DNA of 64,000 nt from Flavobacteriales bacterium (GCA_029242765.1 JAQWTJ010000038.1:62001-126000); one strand, 5' to 3'; counted from the stretch's first letter, positions 1-10,345 are shown. Numbers and translations: made by a program. The notes: generated from the letters alone by a model not told the origin.

Positions 1-2
1 AG

Positions 3-3000
3 GATTACAACGCCGCTTGCCGCAAGACCGTGATGCGTTACACGGACCGCTGGAATGCGTTGACCCGGGAGATGGGCTATTGGGTGGATATGGAGTCGCC
101 CTACATCACGTACGAGAGCAAGTACATCGAGTCGGTATGGTGGCTTTTAGCCCAATTGTATAAGCGCGATTACATTTATAAGGGCTACACGATTCAACCC
201 TTTAGCCCCAAGGCGGGCACGGGTTTGAGCACGCACGAATTGAACCAACCGGGGGCCTACCAAGACGTGACGGACACAACCGTGATTGCGCAGTTTCGCT
301 TGGTCGGAACGAGTGCAGAGCGGCTTCTGGGTCTGGATGGCGTTGCGACGGGCGTGTCGGACAGCGGACTCACGGGGCCGGTCGACTTGCTGGCCTGGAC
401 CACCACGCCGTGGACGCTGCCGTCGAACACGGCATTGACTGTGGGCGCGAAGATTGACTATGTGGTGGTGGCCACGTGCAATCGCTACACTCAGGAGGCC
501 GGCCTTGTGGTGCTGGCCGAGGCGTTGTACTCAAAGCAATTCGAGGAAAAAAACGCACCGCAGGGAGAGATCGTCGGGCGTGTGAAGGGGGCTGATTTGG
601 TCGGCCTTCGGTACGAACAGTTGATCGATTGGGCGCAGCCGATGGGTTCGCCCGAGGCGCCCGCTGAGGCCGCGTTTCAAGTCATCGCTGGAGATTTTGT
701 GACGACCGAAGATGGAACGGGAATCGTGCACACGGCGCCGACCTTTGGTGCGGATGATGCGCGGGTGGCTGCGGCTGCGGGCGTGCCGCCGATGTTGGTT
801 GCTGATGACGTGGCCGCTGCACCGGGGTCTAGCGCAGGTTCTGGCGGGGGGATGCCGTTGGTGGACCGCAGGGGCCGCTTCATCGGGTGCTGTGGGCCGA
901 TGGCCGGGCGGTATGTAAGGAACGAGTATTACGATGAGGGCCAAGCTCCTGATCGCTCTGTTGATGTGGAGATTGCGATTGAATTGAAGACGCGCGGCCG
1001 GGCTTTCAAAGTCGAGAAGTACACCCACAGTTATCCGCATTGTTGGAGGACGGACAAGCCCATTTTGTACTACCCTATGGACAGCTGGTTTGTCCGGGCG
1101 ACGGCGGCCAAGGAGCGTATGATGGAGTTGAACAAGACCATCTTGTGGAAGCCAGCATCAACGGGAACGGGCCGCTTTGGTAAATGGCTGGAAAACCTGA
1201 ATGATTGGAATTTGAGCCGCTCACGATTCTGGGGGATCCCTATTCCAATTTGGCGGACCGAGGATGGCGATGAAGCCCTATGCATCGAGTCTGTGGAACA
1301 ATTGAAGGCGGCGTGCGATGAAGCGGTGCTGGCCGGTGTGATGGCTCAGAACCCACTGGCGGACTTTGCACCGGGCGATATGTCGGCTGAGAATTACGAA
1401 GGGGTTGACTTGCACAAGCACCGTATGGACGACATCGTCCTGGTTTCAAGCGATGGTCGTCCGATGAAGCGCGAGGCAGATTTGATTGACGTGTGGTTCG
1501 ATTCAGGGAGCATGCCATACGCTCAAGGCCACTATCCTTTTGAGTCGCCCGAACGCATTGACCAAGGCACGGCTTTTCCAGCAGACTTTATTGCTGAGGG
1601 TGTGGATCAAACGCGGGGCTGGTTTTACACCTTGCACGCCATTGCTGTGATGGTGTTCGACAGCGTGGCGTACAAATCGGTGGTGTCCAATGGTCTGGTG
1701 CTGGACAAGCACGGTGTCAAGATGTCGAAGCGCCTAGGCAATACGGTGGATCCTTTTGAGACAATTGGCAAGTATGGCGCGGATGCAACCCGGTGGTATA
1801 TGGTGACCAATGCCCAACCTTGGGACAACTTGCGTTTTGACATTGAAGGCATCGGGGAGGTGCAGCGCAAGTTCTTCGGGACGCTGCACAACACGTATGC
1901 CTTCTTTGCTATGTATGCTCAGATTGATGAGTTCCAACCCCATGTTGACAAGGGCAATTCGGGCCCTATAAGCGTCGCAGATCGACCGGAAATTGACCGT
2001 TGGATTCTCTCGCGGTTGCAGACGACATTGGCCGAAGTGCAGGCCGCCTACAGCACGTATGAGCCGACCAAGGCGGGGCGAACCGTGCAGCGCTTTGTCG
2101 TGGAGGAACTGAGCAATTGGTATGTGCGCCAGAGCAGACGGCGCTTTTGGAAATCGGAGAATGCGTCGGACAAATTGAGCGCGTACCAGACACTGCACCG
2201 CTGTTTGAGCGAGGTGGCCATCATGGCTTCACCGATTGCCCCGTTTTTCACGGACCGTTTGCACCGCGATTTGGGGGGAGCAGACTCGGTTCATTTGGCC
2301 CTTTGGCCGAAGGCGCGACCTGAAGAAGTTGATGTTGCGCTGGAGTCGCGCATGGCCTTGGCGCAGCAGATGTGCTCGATGGCACTCGCACTGAGAAAGA
2401 AGGAAAACATCCGGGTGAGGCAGCCGCTCAAGCGCATTTTAGTGCCGGTATTGACCGAGCAACAGCGCTTGGAAATTGAGGCCATCAGTGAATTGGTTTG
2501 TGCTGAGATCAATGTCAAGGGCATCGAGATGCTCGAGCCGGGTTCGGGGGTCATCAGCAAGCGCCTTAAGGCAGATTTTAAAAAACTAGGGCCGCGCTAC
2601 GGCAAGCAGATGAAGGCTTTGGCTGCGGCTATCGGGGCTTTGGACAACGAGGCGATTGTCGCCTTGGAGCAGAACGGGGCCATGGATTTGGATTTGGGCG
2701 AAATCACCGCCACGATTTCCTTGAACGATGTCGAGATCTTAACTGATGACATCCCAGGATGGACTGTGCTAACTGAAGGCGCAATGACCGTCGCACTCGA
2801 CATTGAAGTTGATGCTGAACTCAGGTCGGAAGGTTTGGCACGTGAGCTGGTCAATCGTGTGCAAAACCTGCGAAAAGAGCGCGGTTTAGAAGTCACCGAC
2901 CGCATTGTTTTGACGCTCGATGGCCCCGAAGATTTTCAGCGCACAGTCGCTCAAAATTTGGACTATATTCGAGCCGAAACTTTGGCGGATGAAGTGCGTT

Positions 3001-3095
3001 GGGAATTGGCCTTAAATGCCCAAGCCGAAGGGGTGCAGGTCGAGGAGTTGGAACCCACTCTTTCTGTGAGTATTGCAGTAGAACAATCGAATTGA
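3..3095 (+). CDS. ileS: Isoleucyl-tRNA synthetase, 5'-truncated by window edge
   Basis: Frame is open from the window start (DYNAACRKTVMRYTDRWNALTREMGYWVDMESPYITY); GTGLSTHELNQPG, WTTTPWTLPSNTAL and KMSKRLGN motifs typical of IleRS. Confidence 0.97.
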   Translation, partial: DYNAACRKTVMRYTDRWNALTREMGYWVDMESPYITYESKYIESVWWLLAQLYKRDYIYKGYTIQPFSPKAGTGLSTHELNQPGAYQDVTDTTVIAQFRLVGTSAERLLGLDGVATGVSDSGLTGPVDLLAWTTTPWTLPSNTALTVGAKIDYVVVATCNRYTQEAGLVVLAEALYSKQFEEKNAPQGEIVGRVKGADLVGLRYEQLIDWAQPMGSPEAPAEAAFQVIAGDFVTTEDGTGIVHTAPTFGADDARVAAAAGVPPMLVADDVAAAPGSSAGSGGGMPLVDRRGRFIGCCGPMAGRYVRNEYYDEGQAPDRSVDVEIAIELKTRGRAFKVEKYTHSYPHCWRTDKPILYYPMDSWFVRATAAKERMMELNKTILWKPASTGTGRFGKWLENLNDWNLSRSRFWGIPIPIWRTEDGDEALCIESVEQLKAACDEAVLAGVMAQNPLADFAPGDMSAENYEGVDLHKHRMDDIVLVSSDGRPMKREADLIDVWFDSGSMPYAQGHYPFESPERIDQGTAFPADFIAEGVDQTRGWFYTLHAIAVMVFDSVAYKSVVSNGLVLDKHGVKMSKRLGNTVDPFETIGKYGADATRWYMVTNAQPWDNLRFDIEGIGEVQRKFFGTLHNTYAFFAMYAQIDEFQPHVDKGNSGPISVADRPEIDRWILSRLQTTLAEVQAAYSTYEPTKAGRTVQRFVVEELSNWYVRQSRRRFWKSENASDKLSAYQTLHRCLSEVAIMASPIAPFFTDRLHRDLGGADSVHLALWPKARPEEVDVALESRMALAQQMCSMALALRKKENIRVRQPLKRILVPVLTEQQRLEIEAISELVCAEINVKGIEMLEPGSGVISKRLKADFKKLGPRYGKQMKALAAAIGALDNEAIVALEQNGAMDLDLGEITATISLNDVEILTDDIPGWTVLTEGAMTVALDIEVDAELRSEGLARELVNRVQNLRKERGLEVTDRIVLTLDGPEDFQRTVAQNLDYIRAETLADEVRWELALNAQAEGVQVEELEPTLSVSIAVEQSN

Positions 3096-3096
3096 A

Positions 3097-3474
3097 ATGG
3101 CAGAGACACGATTTAGTGACAAGGATCTCAAGGAATTTGAGAAATTGATCAACGTCAAGTTGGAGCAGGCCCGTGCGGACTATGACCAATTGAAAAAATC
3201 GCTTTCCTACGAGGACGATAACCGCACTGAGGATACGGCGCGTACGTTCAAGATGATGGAAGACGGCTCGGACACTATGGGGCGCGAGGAGACGGCACAG
3301 CTTGCTGCGCGTCAGCAGAAGTTCATTATGGGTCTTGAGAATGCACTGCTTCGCATCCGCAACAAGACCTATGGCGTATGCCGCGTTACGGGTAAGTTGA
3401 TTGCCAAGGAACGTCTACGCCTGGTGCCTCACGCAACCATGTCAATTGAAGCAAAGAATCAGCAACAGGGGTGA
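3097..3474 (+). CDS. TraR/DksA-family protein with degenerate zinc finger
   Basis: C-terminal YGVCRVTGKLIAKERLRLVPHATMSIEAK; position between ileS and lspA is typical of Bacteroidota. Confidence 0.85.
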   Translation: MAETRFSDKDLKEFEKLINVKLEQARADYDQLKKSLSYEDDNRTEDTARTFKMMEDGSDTMGREETAQLAARQQKFIMGLENALLRIRNKTYGVCRVTGKLIAKERLRLVPHATMSIEAKNQQQG

Positions 3475-4103
3475 TTCACGGTAAGATGGGGCATGTGCTG
3501 GCCGTTGCATTGCCGGCGCTGCTTTTGGACCAATTGGTCAAGATTTATGTCAAACTCACCTTCACTTTAGGTGAGCGAATGGTTTGGTTGCCGGGGGTTT
3601 TTGACATCCAATTCATCGAGAACGAGGGGATGGCTTTCGGTTGGGTGTTGCCAGGGATATGGGGCAAGTTGCTATTAACAGGGTTCCGCGTTGGGGCGGT
3701 GGCGTTGCTGTGGGTGTACGTTCGCAAGTTGATTGCCCAAGGCGCCACCCGACGCGTTGTGGTGTCCCTGGCTCTCGTGCTGGCGGGGGCTGCAGGCAAC
3801 ATTATTGACTCCCTCTTTTACGGAAAGATCTTTACAGTGAGCACCTTTGGAACACCGGCTTCAAGAGTGTTCTCAGGTGACGGTGGCACAGGCTATGCGG
3901 CGTGGTTCCAAGGCAACGTAGTGGATATGTTCCACATCGCCGTGCGCTTCCCGGAGTGGTTCCCCGTTTCATCGTGGGTCGGACGCGAGGTTTTCCCTCC
4001 CATTTTCAACGTGGCAGACATGGCCATCACCTTCGGTGTGGTGGGCGTTATTCTAGCACAATGGGCCGTTCAACCCAATCGCCGTGCAGGCGAATCAGCT
4101 TGA
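3471..4103 (+). CDS. lspA: Lipoprotein signal peptidase (signal peptidase II)
   Basis: LLLDQLVKIYVK, GAAGNIIDSLFYG, FNVADMAITFGV motifs; GTG start overlaps upstream TGA. Confidence 0.95.
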   Translation: MIHGKMGHVLAVALPALLLDQLVKIYVKLTFTLGERMVWLPGVFDIQFIENEGMAFGWVLPGIWGKLLLTGFRVGAVALLWVYVRKLIAQGATRRVVVSLALVLAGAAGNIIDSLFYGKIFTVSTFGTPASRVFSGDGGTGYAAWFQGNVVDMFHIAVRFPEWFPVSSWVGREVFPPIFNVADMAITFGVVGVILAQWAVQPNRRAGESA

Positions 4104-5994
4104 TCAGTGCTTCAACGGCATCGGCCTCAGCCACATTTCTCTCGACCACTTCCTGTCCTTTGTACAGCGTGATTTTCCCGGGTCCAGTCCCGACATAACC
4201 GTAGTCAGCGTCCGCCATTTCCCCAGGGCCGTTGACGATGCACCCCATAATGCCAATTTTCACGCCCTTGAGATGATCGGTTTGGGCGCGAATCTTTGCG
4301 GTGGTTTTCTGCAAGTCGAAAAGCGTCCGTCCACAAGAGGGACAACTGATGTACTCGGTTTGTGAGATGCGGGTGCGCGTTGCTTGCAAGATGCCGAAAG
4401 CCGTGCGGTTTAAATGCTGCAGCCCACCGGGCCCTTCAATCCAGACTCCTTCGCCCAAGCCGTCGAGCAGCAGCGCCCCACAATCTGTGGCCGCATAGAG
4501 CTGCGTGTTTTCGGGCGTTTGCCTTTCGTAGTCCCGCTTGATGACGATGGGGAAGTCAGCCTTTCGGGCCACGCAGCGCAAGAAGGCCGAGCGCAAGGAG
4601 GCCGTCGCGTGCAAGTTCTCAGTGTGCAGCACCAGCACCGCGGTCGGTTCGGCGTTCAACCGGTCGATTTGGGCATCGCTCAAGCGGTCTGCGCTGGCTT
4701 GAACCCAGTTGGCCTTGGAGTGCACTGGGCGTTGAGCATCGAGGGCCTTGAGGAAGTCGTCCAGCACCCATACAGGTTGATGCCCGTCAGCACCATTCCA
4801 GTGGTGGGCGTCTTGCAAAGCAACCAGGTTGCCTGGCAAGGCAAAGCCGGCTGTTTGCGTGCCGATGTACACCGCGTCGCAGGCCATGTCATCGGCATTC
4901 CACTTGTCCACACCCGGCGCATACCGGTGGCCGCAACCCCACAAGGATGCAGGCGTGATAGCCGTGCTGCTCATGTTGTGGATGACGACCGGCACTTGGC
5001 CTCCGCCGAGCAGGCCCACTTGGCGGGTGCTTCTACGATGGTATTGCAGCGGATCGATGCTCCAAGGCGCTGGGGGAATGGGCGCGTGTTGAGCCCGCCC
5101 TTCGTACCGCCCAGCTAGGGCCCGCGCCACGGGGATTTCGGCCTCGGGAGCCTCGGTCAAGCTCACCCTGATTGTGTCGCCAATACCGTCTTCGAGTAAA
5201 GCCCCGATGCCCACGGCCGATTTGATTCGCCCGTCTTCGCCCTCACCCGCTTCAGTCACCCCCAGATGCAAGGGGTACACGCGCCCGTCTTCACGCATCC
5301 TTGCTACGAGTAAACGATAGGCTTGCACCATGACTTGCGGATTGCTTGCTTTCATCGATAGCACCACCGCGTGGTAGTCCTCGCCTTGGCAAATGCGTAG
5401 AAACTCGAGCGCACTTTCCACCATGCCTTCAGGCGTGTCTCCGAAGCGCGATAAAATACGGTCGGACAAGGACCCGTGGTTGGTGCCGATGCGCATGGCT
5501 CGCCCCAAATTCTTGCACTTGCGTACCAACGGGGTGAATCGCTCCCGTATGCGTTCGAGCTCGGCAGCGTACCCTTCGCTTGTGTAGTCGTGAGACTCGA
5601 ACTTCTTCTTGTCGGCATAATTGCCGGGGTTGATTCGGATTTTCTCGACGTAATCAGCGGCAAGTTCAGCGGCGTTGGGCGTAAAATGGATGTCGGCTAC
5701 CATGGGAATATCGCTGTGCCCCAGCGCGTTCAACTCGGCTCGAATCAGCCCCAAGCACTCCGCTTCCTTCTGGCTTGGCGCCGTGCAGCGCACAATTTCA
5801 CACCCTGCCTCAATCATGCGCACAGACTCAGCAACGGTCGCTTCGATGTCGCAGGTAATCACGGTGGTCATGCTCTGAAGTCGGATGGGCGCATCGCCCC
5901 CTGTTGCACACCTTCCGATGTTCACCGGATAGGTCTGCATCCGCTTGTAGCGGAAGGGTTGGTCCAGATGTTGCGGCGATGTGTTTTCGGCCAT
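4048..5994 (-). CDS. ispG: 4-hydroxy-3-methylbut-2-enyl diphosphate synthase, long form
   Basis: RLQSMTTVITCDIEATVAESVRMIEAGCEIVRCTAPS; C-terminal EYISCPSCGRTLFDLQ and KIGIMGCIVNGPGEMADADYGYVG Fe-S region; start placed at MAENTSPQHL rather than ORF start 6078. Confidence 0.96.
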   Translation of the reverse strand: MAENTSPQHLDQPFRYKRMQTYPVNIGRCATGGDAPIRLQSMTTVITCDIEATVAESVRMIEAGCEIVRCTAPSQKEAECLGLIRAELNALGHSDIPMVADIHFTPNAAELAADYVEKIRINPGNYADKKKFESHDYTSEGYAAELERIRERFTPLVRKCKNLGRAMRIGTNHGSLSDRILSRFGDTPEGMVESALEFLRICQGEDYHAVVLSMKASNPQVMVQAYRLLVARMREDGRVYPLHLGVTEAGEGEDGRIKSAVGIGALLEDGIGDTIRVSLTEAPEAEIPVARALAGRYEGRAQHAPIPPAPWSIDPLQYHRRSTRQVGLLGGGQVPVVIHNMSSTAITPASLWGCGHRYAPGVDKWNADDMACDAVYIGTQTAGFALPGNLVALQDAHHWNGADGHQPVWVLDDFLKALDAQRPVHSKANWVQASADRLSDAQIDRLNAEPTAVLVLHTENLHATASLRSAFLRCVARKADFPIVIKRDYERQTPENTQLYAATDCGALLLDGLGEGVWIEGPGGLQHLNRTAFGILQATRTRISQTEYISCPSCGRTLFDLQKTTAKIRAQTDHLKGVKIGIMGCIVNGPGEMADADYGYVGTGPGKITLYKGQEVVERNVAEADAVEALIKLIRLHGDWVERPIVLE

Positions 5995-6002
5995 GAGCGG
6001 GG

Positions 6003-6010
6003 CAAAGTTA
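6003..6010 (-). promoter_or_regulatory. Candidate Bacteroidota -7 box TAACTTTG for ispG
   Basis: Exact match to TAnnTTTG on the minus strand, 8 nt upstream of the ispG ATG. Confidence 0.5.
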
Positions 6011-6025
6011 GAGTAGTTTGCACGC

Positions 6026-6793
6026 GTGAAAGACGCGGCAGAATCAAAGGACTTGGGCATTGTACTTGGAACGATCAAGCACAGCGATGGGGCGTCTGTT
6101 TTACGCTTGTTTTCAAGGACCTATGGGGTCGTCGGATGCTGGATGCGCGAAGGGACCAGAGGCGGTAGGCGCAGCTTGAAGAAGTTTGCGCCGTTGAGCG
6201 TATTGGAAATTTCTGATCTCAAAGGCAAGCCCGGGGGCTTGTTCAGATTCACCAAAGTGGATCGGCCCTGGGTGCCACTGCGCACGGCCGAAGAAATGCC
6301 CCGGGCAGCCGTGGCGATGTTTCTCTCTGAATTGGTTGAGAAGATCCTTGAACCGGAGATCGCACACCCTGATGTGTTTGACGCTTTGATGCGCGCCGCC
6401 CACAGTTTAGAACACGAGGAACATACGGTGTGGGTTCACTTGGCTTTCGTCGTGGAACTCACCGACCTGCTGGGCCTGCGCCCAGAACATGTTGAGCCCA
6501 ATGGTGATGGTTCCTTGGGAACATCAACCGCTGCACGGCATCGCTGCTTCGACTTGTCCACCGCAGAGTGGCAGAACGCCTCCCCGATGGATGACACCCA
6601 ATTGGACGTGGAAACGGGTCGTATTTTTGTGCGCATTCAAGGCATGAATATTGCAGAGTTGCGCGCGCTGGAAATCAAAAAATCCGATCGAATCCGATTG
6701 CTCCGCGCGCATATTCAATATTTGCAGCTTCACCTTTCGCGCAGCGCACCGATTAAATCTTGGGATGTATTACGTACGATTCTCGCTGATTAA
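6026..6793 (+). CDS. recO: DNA repair protein RecO
   Basis: N-terminal KDLGIVLGTIKHSDGASVLRLFSRTYG OB-fold-like; C-terminal domain FLSELVEKIL...AHSLEHEEHTVWVHLAFVVELTDLLGLRP. Confidence 0.85.
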   Translation: MKDAAESKDLGIVLGTIKHSDGASVLRLFSRTYGVVGCWMREGTRGGRRSLKKFAPLSVLEISDLKGKPGGLFRFTKVDRPWVPLRTAEEMPRAAVAMFLSELVEKILEPEIAHPDVFDALMRAAHSLEHEEHTVWVHLAFVVELTDLLGLRPEHVEPNGDGSLGTSTAARHRCFDLSTAEWQNASPMDDTQLDVETGRIFVRIQGMNIAELRALEIKKSDRIRLLRAHIQYLQLHLSRSAPIKSWDVLRTILAD

Positions 6794-9188
6794 TGTGCTA
6801 ATAGTCTTGGCTTTGATGGTCAATACAGGGCTCCTTCATGCGCAAACCTTGAGCATTGTGGACCGCGAATTGGCTCCGGTGCCCTTCGCCACGGTGCAGG
6901 CCCAGGAAGGGCTTTCAGCCACGGCCGATGTGGACGGCCGACTGGAGTTGACCCCGGACTGGTGGCGCTGCGATTCTATCACCGTGCGGAGCCTGGGGTT
7001 TGAGCCCCAGAAGTTTCCTCGCCCCACGGGCGACTTTCAAGTGGTGCTTGTGGCCAATGTCTTGCTTGATGAGGCCCGTGTGACCGCCCGCAGAACCGGG
7101 TCCCAAAGCGCCGCCCCAAACGCTATGAATACAATGCACGCCGAGCAGATTTCGCGAGTGATGCCCGCAAATGGTGCTGAGCTGCTCTGGTCGTCTGGCC
7201 ACGTGATGGTGCAACGCAGCCAGCAAGGCGGCGGATCCCCCATCATACGCGGTTTTGAGGCGAACAGAATTTTGTTGGTGGTCGACGGCATTCGCATGAA
7301 CAATGCGATTTACAGAAGCGGGCATTTGCAAAATTCGGTGACTGTGGACCCTTTGGCGCTTGAAGGGGTGGACGTCATTTCGGGCGCCTCTTCGGTCCTT
7401 TTCGGCAGCGATGCTATGGGAGGTGTGGTGCATTACCGCACGCGACGCTTGCGCTTTCAACCGGGCACGGAGGTGCGAACAATGCTGGGATGGGCCACTG
7501 CAAATGATGCGCCTACACTGCACGCGGACATCGGCGTTGGTGGGGAGAAATGGGCCTATTTCACCTCCATAACAATGCGCAGTTTTGGGGAGCTAACGAT
7601 GGGCAAGTGGCGGCCGCATGGCGATGAAGATTGGGGGCGAGTGCCATGGCACGTTGGCCGGATTGACGGCCGTGATACGGTGTGGGCCAATGAAAACCTT
7701 GATGTGCAACCGTACACGGGGTACACTCAAACTGATGCGGTGCAAAAGGTGCGGTACGGAGGTCCAGCTCGCCATCTTGAGTTGAACGCTCAAGTGAGCA
7801 CATCCACGCATGTCTCGCGATTTGATAAAATGAATGATTTGACGTCCGACGGACTGCCCAGGTGGGCCATGTGGCAATACGGTCCGCAGAACCGTACAAT
7901 GCTTGCCCTTCATTACCGTGATCACAATCTGGATATGGGGCGCCTGCACATCACGGCTGCGGTTCAGAGCATCGAAGAGAGCCGGTTAATTCGCCTATTC
8001 GGAAGCGACTCGATGGAGAGTCAACTCGAAGATGTTGATGTATACAGCCTGCAGTTCGATATAGATAAGGAGCTCGGAAAATGGGCGCTGAGTTATGGCG
8101 GTGAATGGACTCACAATGCGGTGACGAGTACCGCTGAGGCTTATGATGTGGTGACTGGAGACCGGAGTGAAATACTCACGCGTTACCCGAACGAAGGGAG
8201 CACCACAGGCTCGCTCAGCGCCTATGCAGCTGCACAGCGCAAGTACGAAAAGTGGAGTCTCAACGCGGGGCTGCGCTATTCACGCGCTCAACTCGACGCC
8301 CAGTTCTCCCCTCAAGAAGGACTGGATTTGCCTTTCTCACAGATCGCCTACAATCGTGGTGCATTGACCGGTAGCACCTCCGTTCAGCGCGATATGGGAG
8401 TGCTAGCAAAGCGCAAGTTGCGCATGTACGGGAGCATCGCCACAGCCTACCGAAATCCAAATGTCGACGACGTGGGCAAGGTCCGGGCCAAGGGCGGCTA
8501 CGTGCTGGTGCCCTCGGCCGACATCGCACCAGAGAAGCTGGTCAGTGTTGAAGGCGGTGTGAATTGGGGCGGTCTGCACGTTGGTGCATTCCACACCTGG
8601 TTGCACGATGCAATGGTGCCAGTGAACACGACACTCGGTGGCGTGGACGGTTCGAACGGCACAGACTCGCTCTTTGTTGAGGGGGAGTGGAATCGCATTC
8701 AAACCAATTCAAATGTGCTGAGCGCCCAAGTGGGAGGGCTTGTGCTGGATTGGCGCTGGGCGTTTAAAGGGGGCTGGGCAGCCATGGCCGCCTTGAATAT
8801 TACCGCAGGCTGGAGTGATGATCCAACGGTCGTCAACGGCTTTTCGATCTGCTTGCCGATGGGGCATATCCCGCCGACCTTCGGCCGGGCATCAATCGGC
8901 CGGAAGTACGTGAAGGGGTTGCAATGGGAAGTGCAGCTGCAGGGCAGTGCGGCCAAACGTATTGAGGATTACGCGCCCGGTTCAACCGACAATCCGAGCG
9001 AGGCGCTTGAGAGCGGCACGCCCGCGTGGTGGACGGCCTCAGCAACGGTTGAAGCCCCGTTGAAAGAGGGCTTCACGTTAGGCCTGGGATTTCACAATGT
9101 CGCCGACCGCCATTACAAAGTGTTTGCATCAGGACTCAGTGCAGCAGGCCGTGAATTACGCTTCACTTTGCGATGGAGTCCGGCGTAA
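6765..9188 (+). CDS. TonB-dependent outer-membrane receptor (heme/hemoglobin-receptor-like plug)
   Basis: Plug motif GGGSPIIRGFEANRILLVVDGIRMNNAIYRSGHLQN...GASSVLFGSDAMGGVVHYRTR; signal peptide from MYYVRFSLINVLIVLALM; terminal beta-strand ELRFTLRWSP. Confidence 0.9.
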   Translation: MYYVRFSLINVLIVLALMVNTGLLHAQTLSIVDRELAPVPFATVQAQEGLSATADVDGRLELTPDWWRCDSITVRSLGFEPQKFPRPTGDFQVVLVANVLLDEARVTARRTGSQSAAPNAMNTMHAEQISRVMPANGAELLWSSGHVMVQRSQQGGGSPIIRGFEANRILLVVDGIRMNNAIYRSGHLQNSVTVDPLALEGVDVISGASSVLFGSDAMGGVVHYRTRRLRFQPGTEVRTMLGWATANDAPTLHADIGVGGEKWAYFTSITMRSFGELTMGKWRPHGDEDWGRVPWHVGRIDGRDTVWANENLDVQPYTGYTQTDAVQKVRYGGPARHLELNAQVSTSTHVSRFDKMNDLTSDGLPRWAMWQYGPQNRTMLALHYRDHNLDMGRLHITAAVQSIEESRLIRLFGSDSMESQLEDVDVYSLQFDIDKELGKWALSYGGEWTHNAVTSTAEAYDVVTGDRSEILTRYPNEGSTTGSLSAYAAAQRKYEKWSLNAGLRYSRAQLDAQFSPQEGLDLPFSQIAYNRGALTGSTSVQRDMGVLAKRKLRMYGSIATAYRNPNVDDVGKVRAKGGYVLVPSADIAPEKLVSVEGGVNWGGLHVGAFHTWLHDAMVPVNTTLGGVDGSNGTDSLFVEGEWNRIQTNSNVLSAQVGGLVLDWRWAFKGGWAAMAALNITAGWSDDPTVVNGFSICLPMGHIPPTFGRASIGRKYVKGLQWEVQLQGSAAKRIEDYAPGSTDNPSEALESGTPAWWTASATVEAPLKEGFTLGLGFHNVADRHYKVFASGLSAAGRELRFTLRWSPA

Positions 9189-9199
9189 ATTGGGCAACG

Positions 9200-10345
9200 A
9201 TGTCAGTGATGAAGTCCGAAGTGAATACAGCAATCGACGGGTCCCCACGCAACGCGATGTGGAATAGCATATTGGAGCAAGTTCAGTCCGAAACGCTGGC
9301 TCACGCCCAGATGTTTGTGGGGCCATTGGGACGGGGCGGGCTGCATTGGGCGCTTGATATTGCGCGGCATCTGCATTGTTCAGGTGATAAAGCGAACGGC
9401 CCGTGCGGGGTGTGTCCGGCCTGCCTACAGCACGTCATCGGACAGCACCCCGACTTGCACATGACCTTTCCCGTGTTCAAACCCCCGGGCAAGGATTATT
9501 CGATCAGTGAGCACATGCTCGGTCCGATGCGTGAACAATTGGCATTGAATGAGAATTTTGATATGCAGGACTGGCGCGCCAAGCTTAATACAGGCAACAA
9601 GCAGCTTTTTATTTCGGTGCGCGAGGCGGCGGAAATTGTGCGCAAACTGTCCTTAACCGCCCACGCTGGCGGATGGAAGGTGCTGATCATTTGGGGGGCT
9701 GAGGCCTTGCGCATCGATGCGGCCAACAAGCTGCTGAAGATCTTGGAGGAGCCGCCGAAAAAGACAGTTTTTCTTTTGGTGGCGGCCACCACCGACGGTT
9801 TGCCCGCCACGGTTATTTCACGGGTCCAGCGTTGGAACGTGCCGCCGTACGAAGAGCATCAAGTGGCTCGTGCGCTTCAAGTTGAGGGCCATGAAGCGGC
9901 CCCTGTTGAAGATGCATTGCGGCTTTGTGAGGGCGATATGGCTGTGGCCCGACGGATTGCCGCTTCCCCGGCTTCTGCTGGATTTGCACTGTACGTGGAA
10001 TGGATGCGGGCCTGTTACGGCCGTGCGGGACAACGCATCACGGAGCTTGCCGCCGACTTCCACGACCTCGGACGTGAGGACCAGAAGCAGTTCTTCGATT
10101 ACGCACTGCACATGACGCGCCAGTGCATTGTGGCGGGTTATGGGGCGGACTCGCTCGTGCGCTTGCGGGCGGAGGAATTGGCCTTCGCAAATAAATTTGC
10201 ACGCTTCATCCACCACGGCAACGTGTCAAAGATGCGCGATGAACTCGAAAAGGCTGCCGCTGAAATTGCGGGCAATGTTTACGGACGCACCGTGTTCTTG
10301 GACCTTAGTATGAAGATTCAAGCACTGCTCCACATCCCACAGTAA
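9200..10345 (+). CDS. holB: DNA polymerase III delta' subunit
   Basis: AHAQMFVGPLGRGGLHWALDIARHLHC...CGVCPACLQHVIGQHPDLH; KLLKILEEPPKKTVFLLVA; start chosen at internal ATG after overlap with the TonB receptor gene. Confidence 0.9.
   Translation: MSVMKSEVNTAIDGSPRNAMWNSILEQVQSETLAHAQMFVGPLGRGGLHWALDIARHLHCSGDKANGPCGVCPACLQHVIGQHPDLHMTFPVFKPPGKDYSISEHMLGPMREQLALNENFDMQDWRAKLNTGNKQLFISVREAAEIVRKLSLTAHAGGWKVLIIWGAEALRIDAANKLLKILEEPPKKTVFLLVAATTDGLPATVISRVQRWNVPPYEEHQVARALQVEGHEAAPVEDALRLCEGDMAVARRIAASPASAGFALYVEWMRACYGRAGQRITELAADFHDLGREDQKQFFDYALHMTRQCIVAGYGADSLVRLRAEELAFANKFARFIHHGNVSKMRDELEKAAAEIAGNVYGRTVFLDLSMKIQALLHIPQ

Noticed and set aside
3097-3474. Loss of zinc-finger cysteines in the TraR/DksA-like protein as a novelty
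   Set aside because: The single-Cys YGVCRVTGKLI...PHATxSIEAK form is, to my knowledge, common for this Bacteroidota family.
4414-6168. Long plus-strand ORFs (234 aa and 230 aa) antisense to ispG
   Set aside because: They mirror a well-supported ispG and have no recognisable motifs; typical high-GC shadow ORFs.
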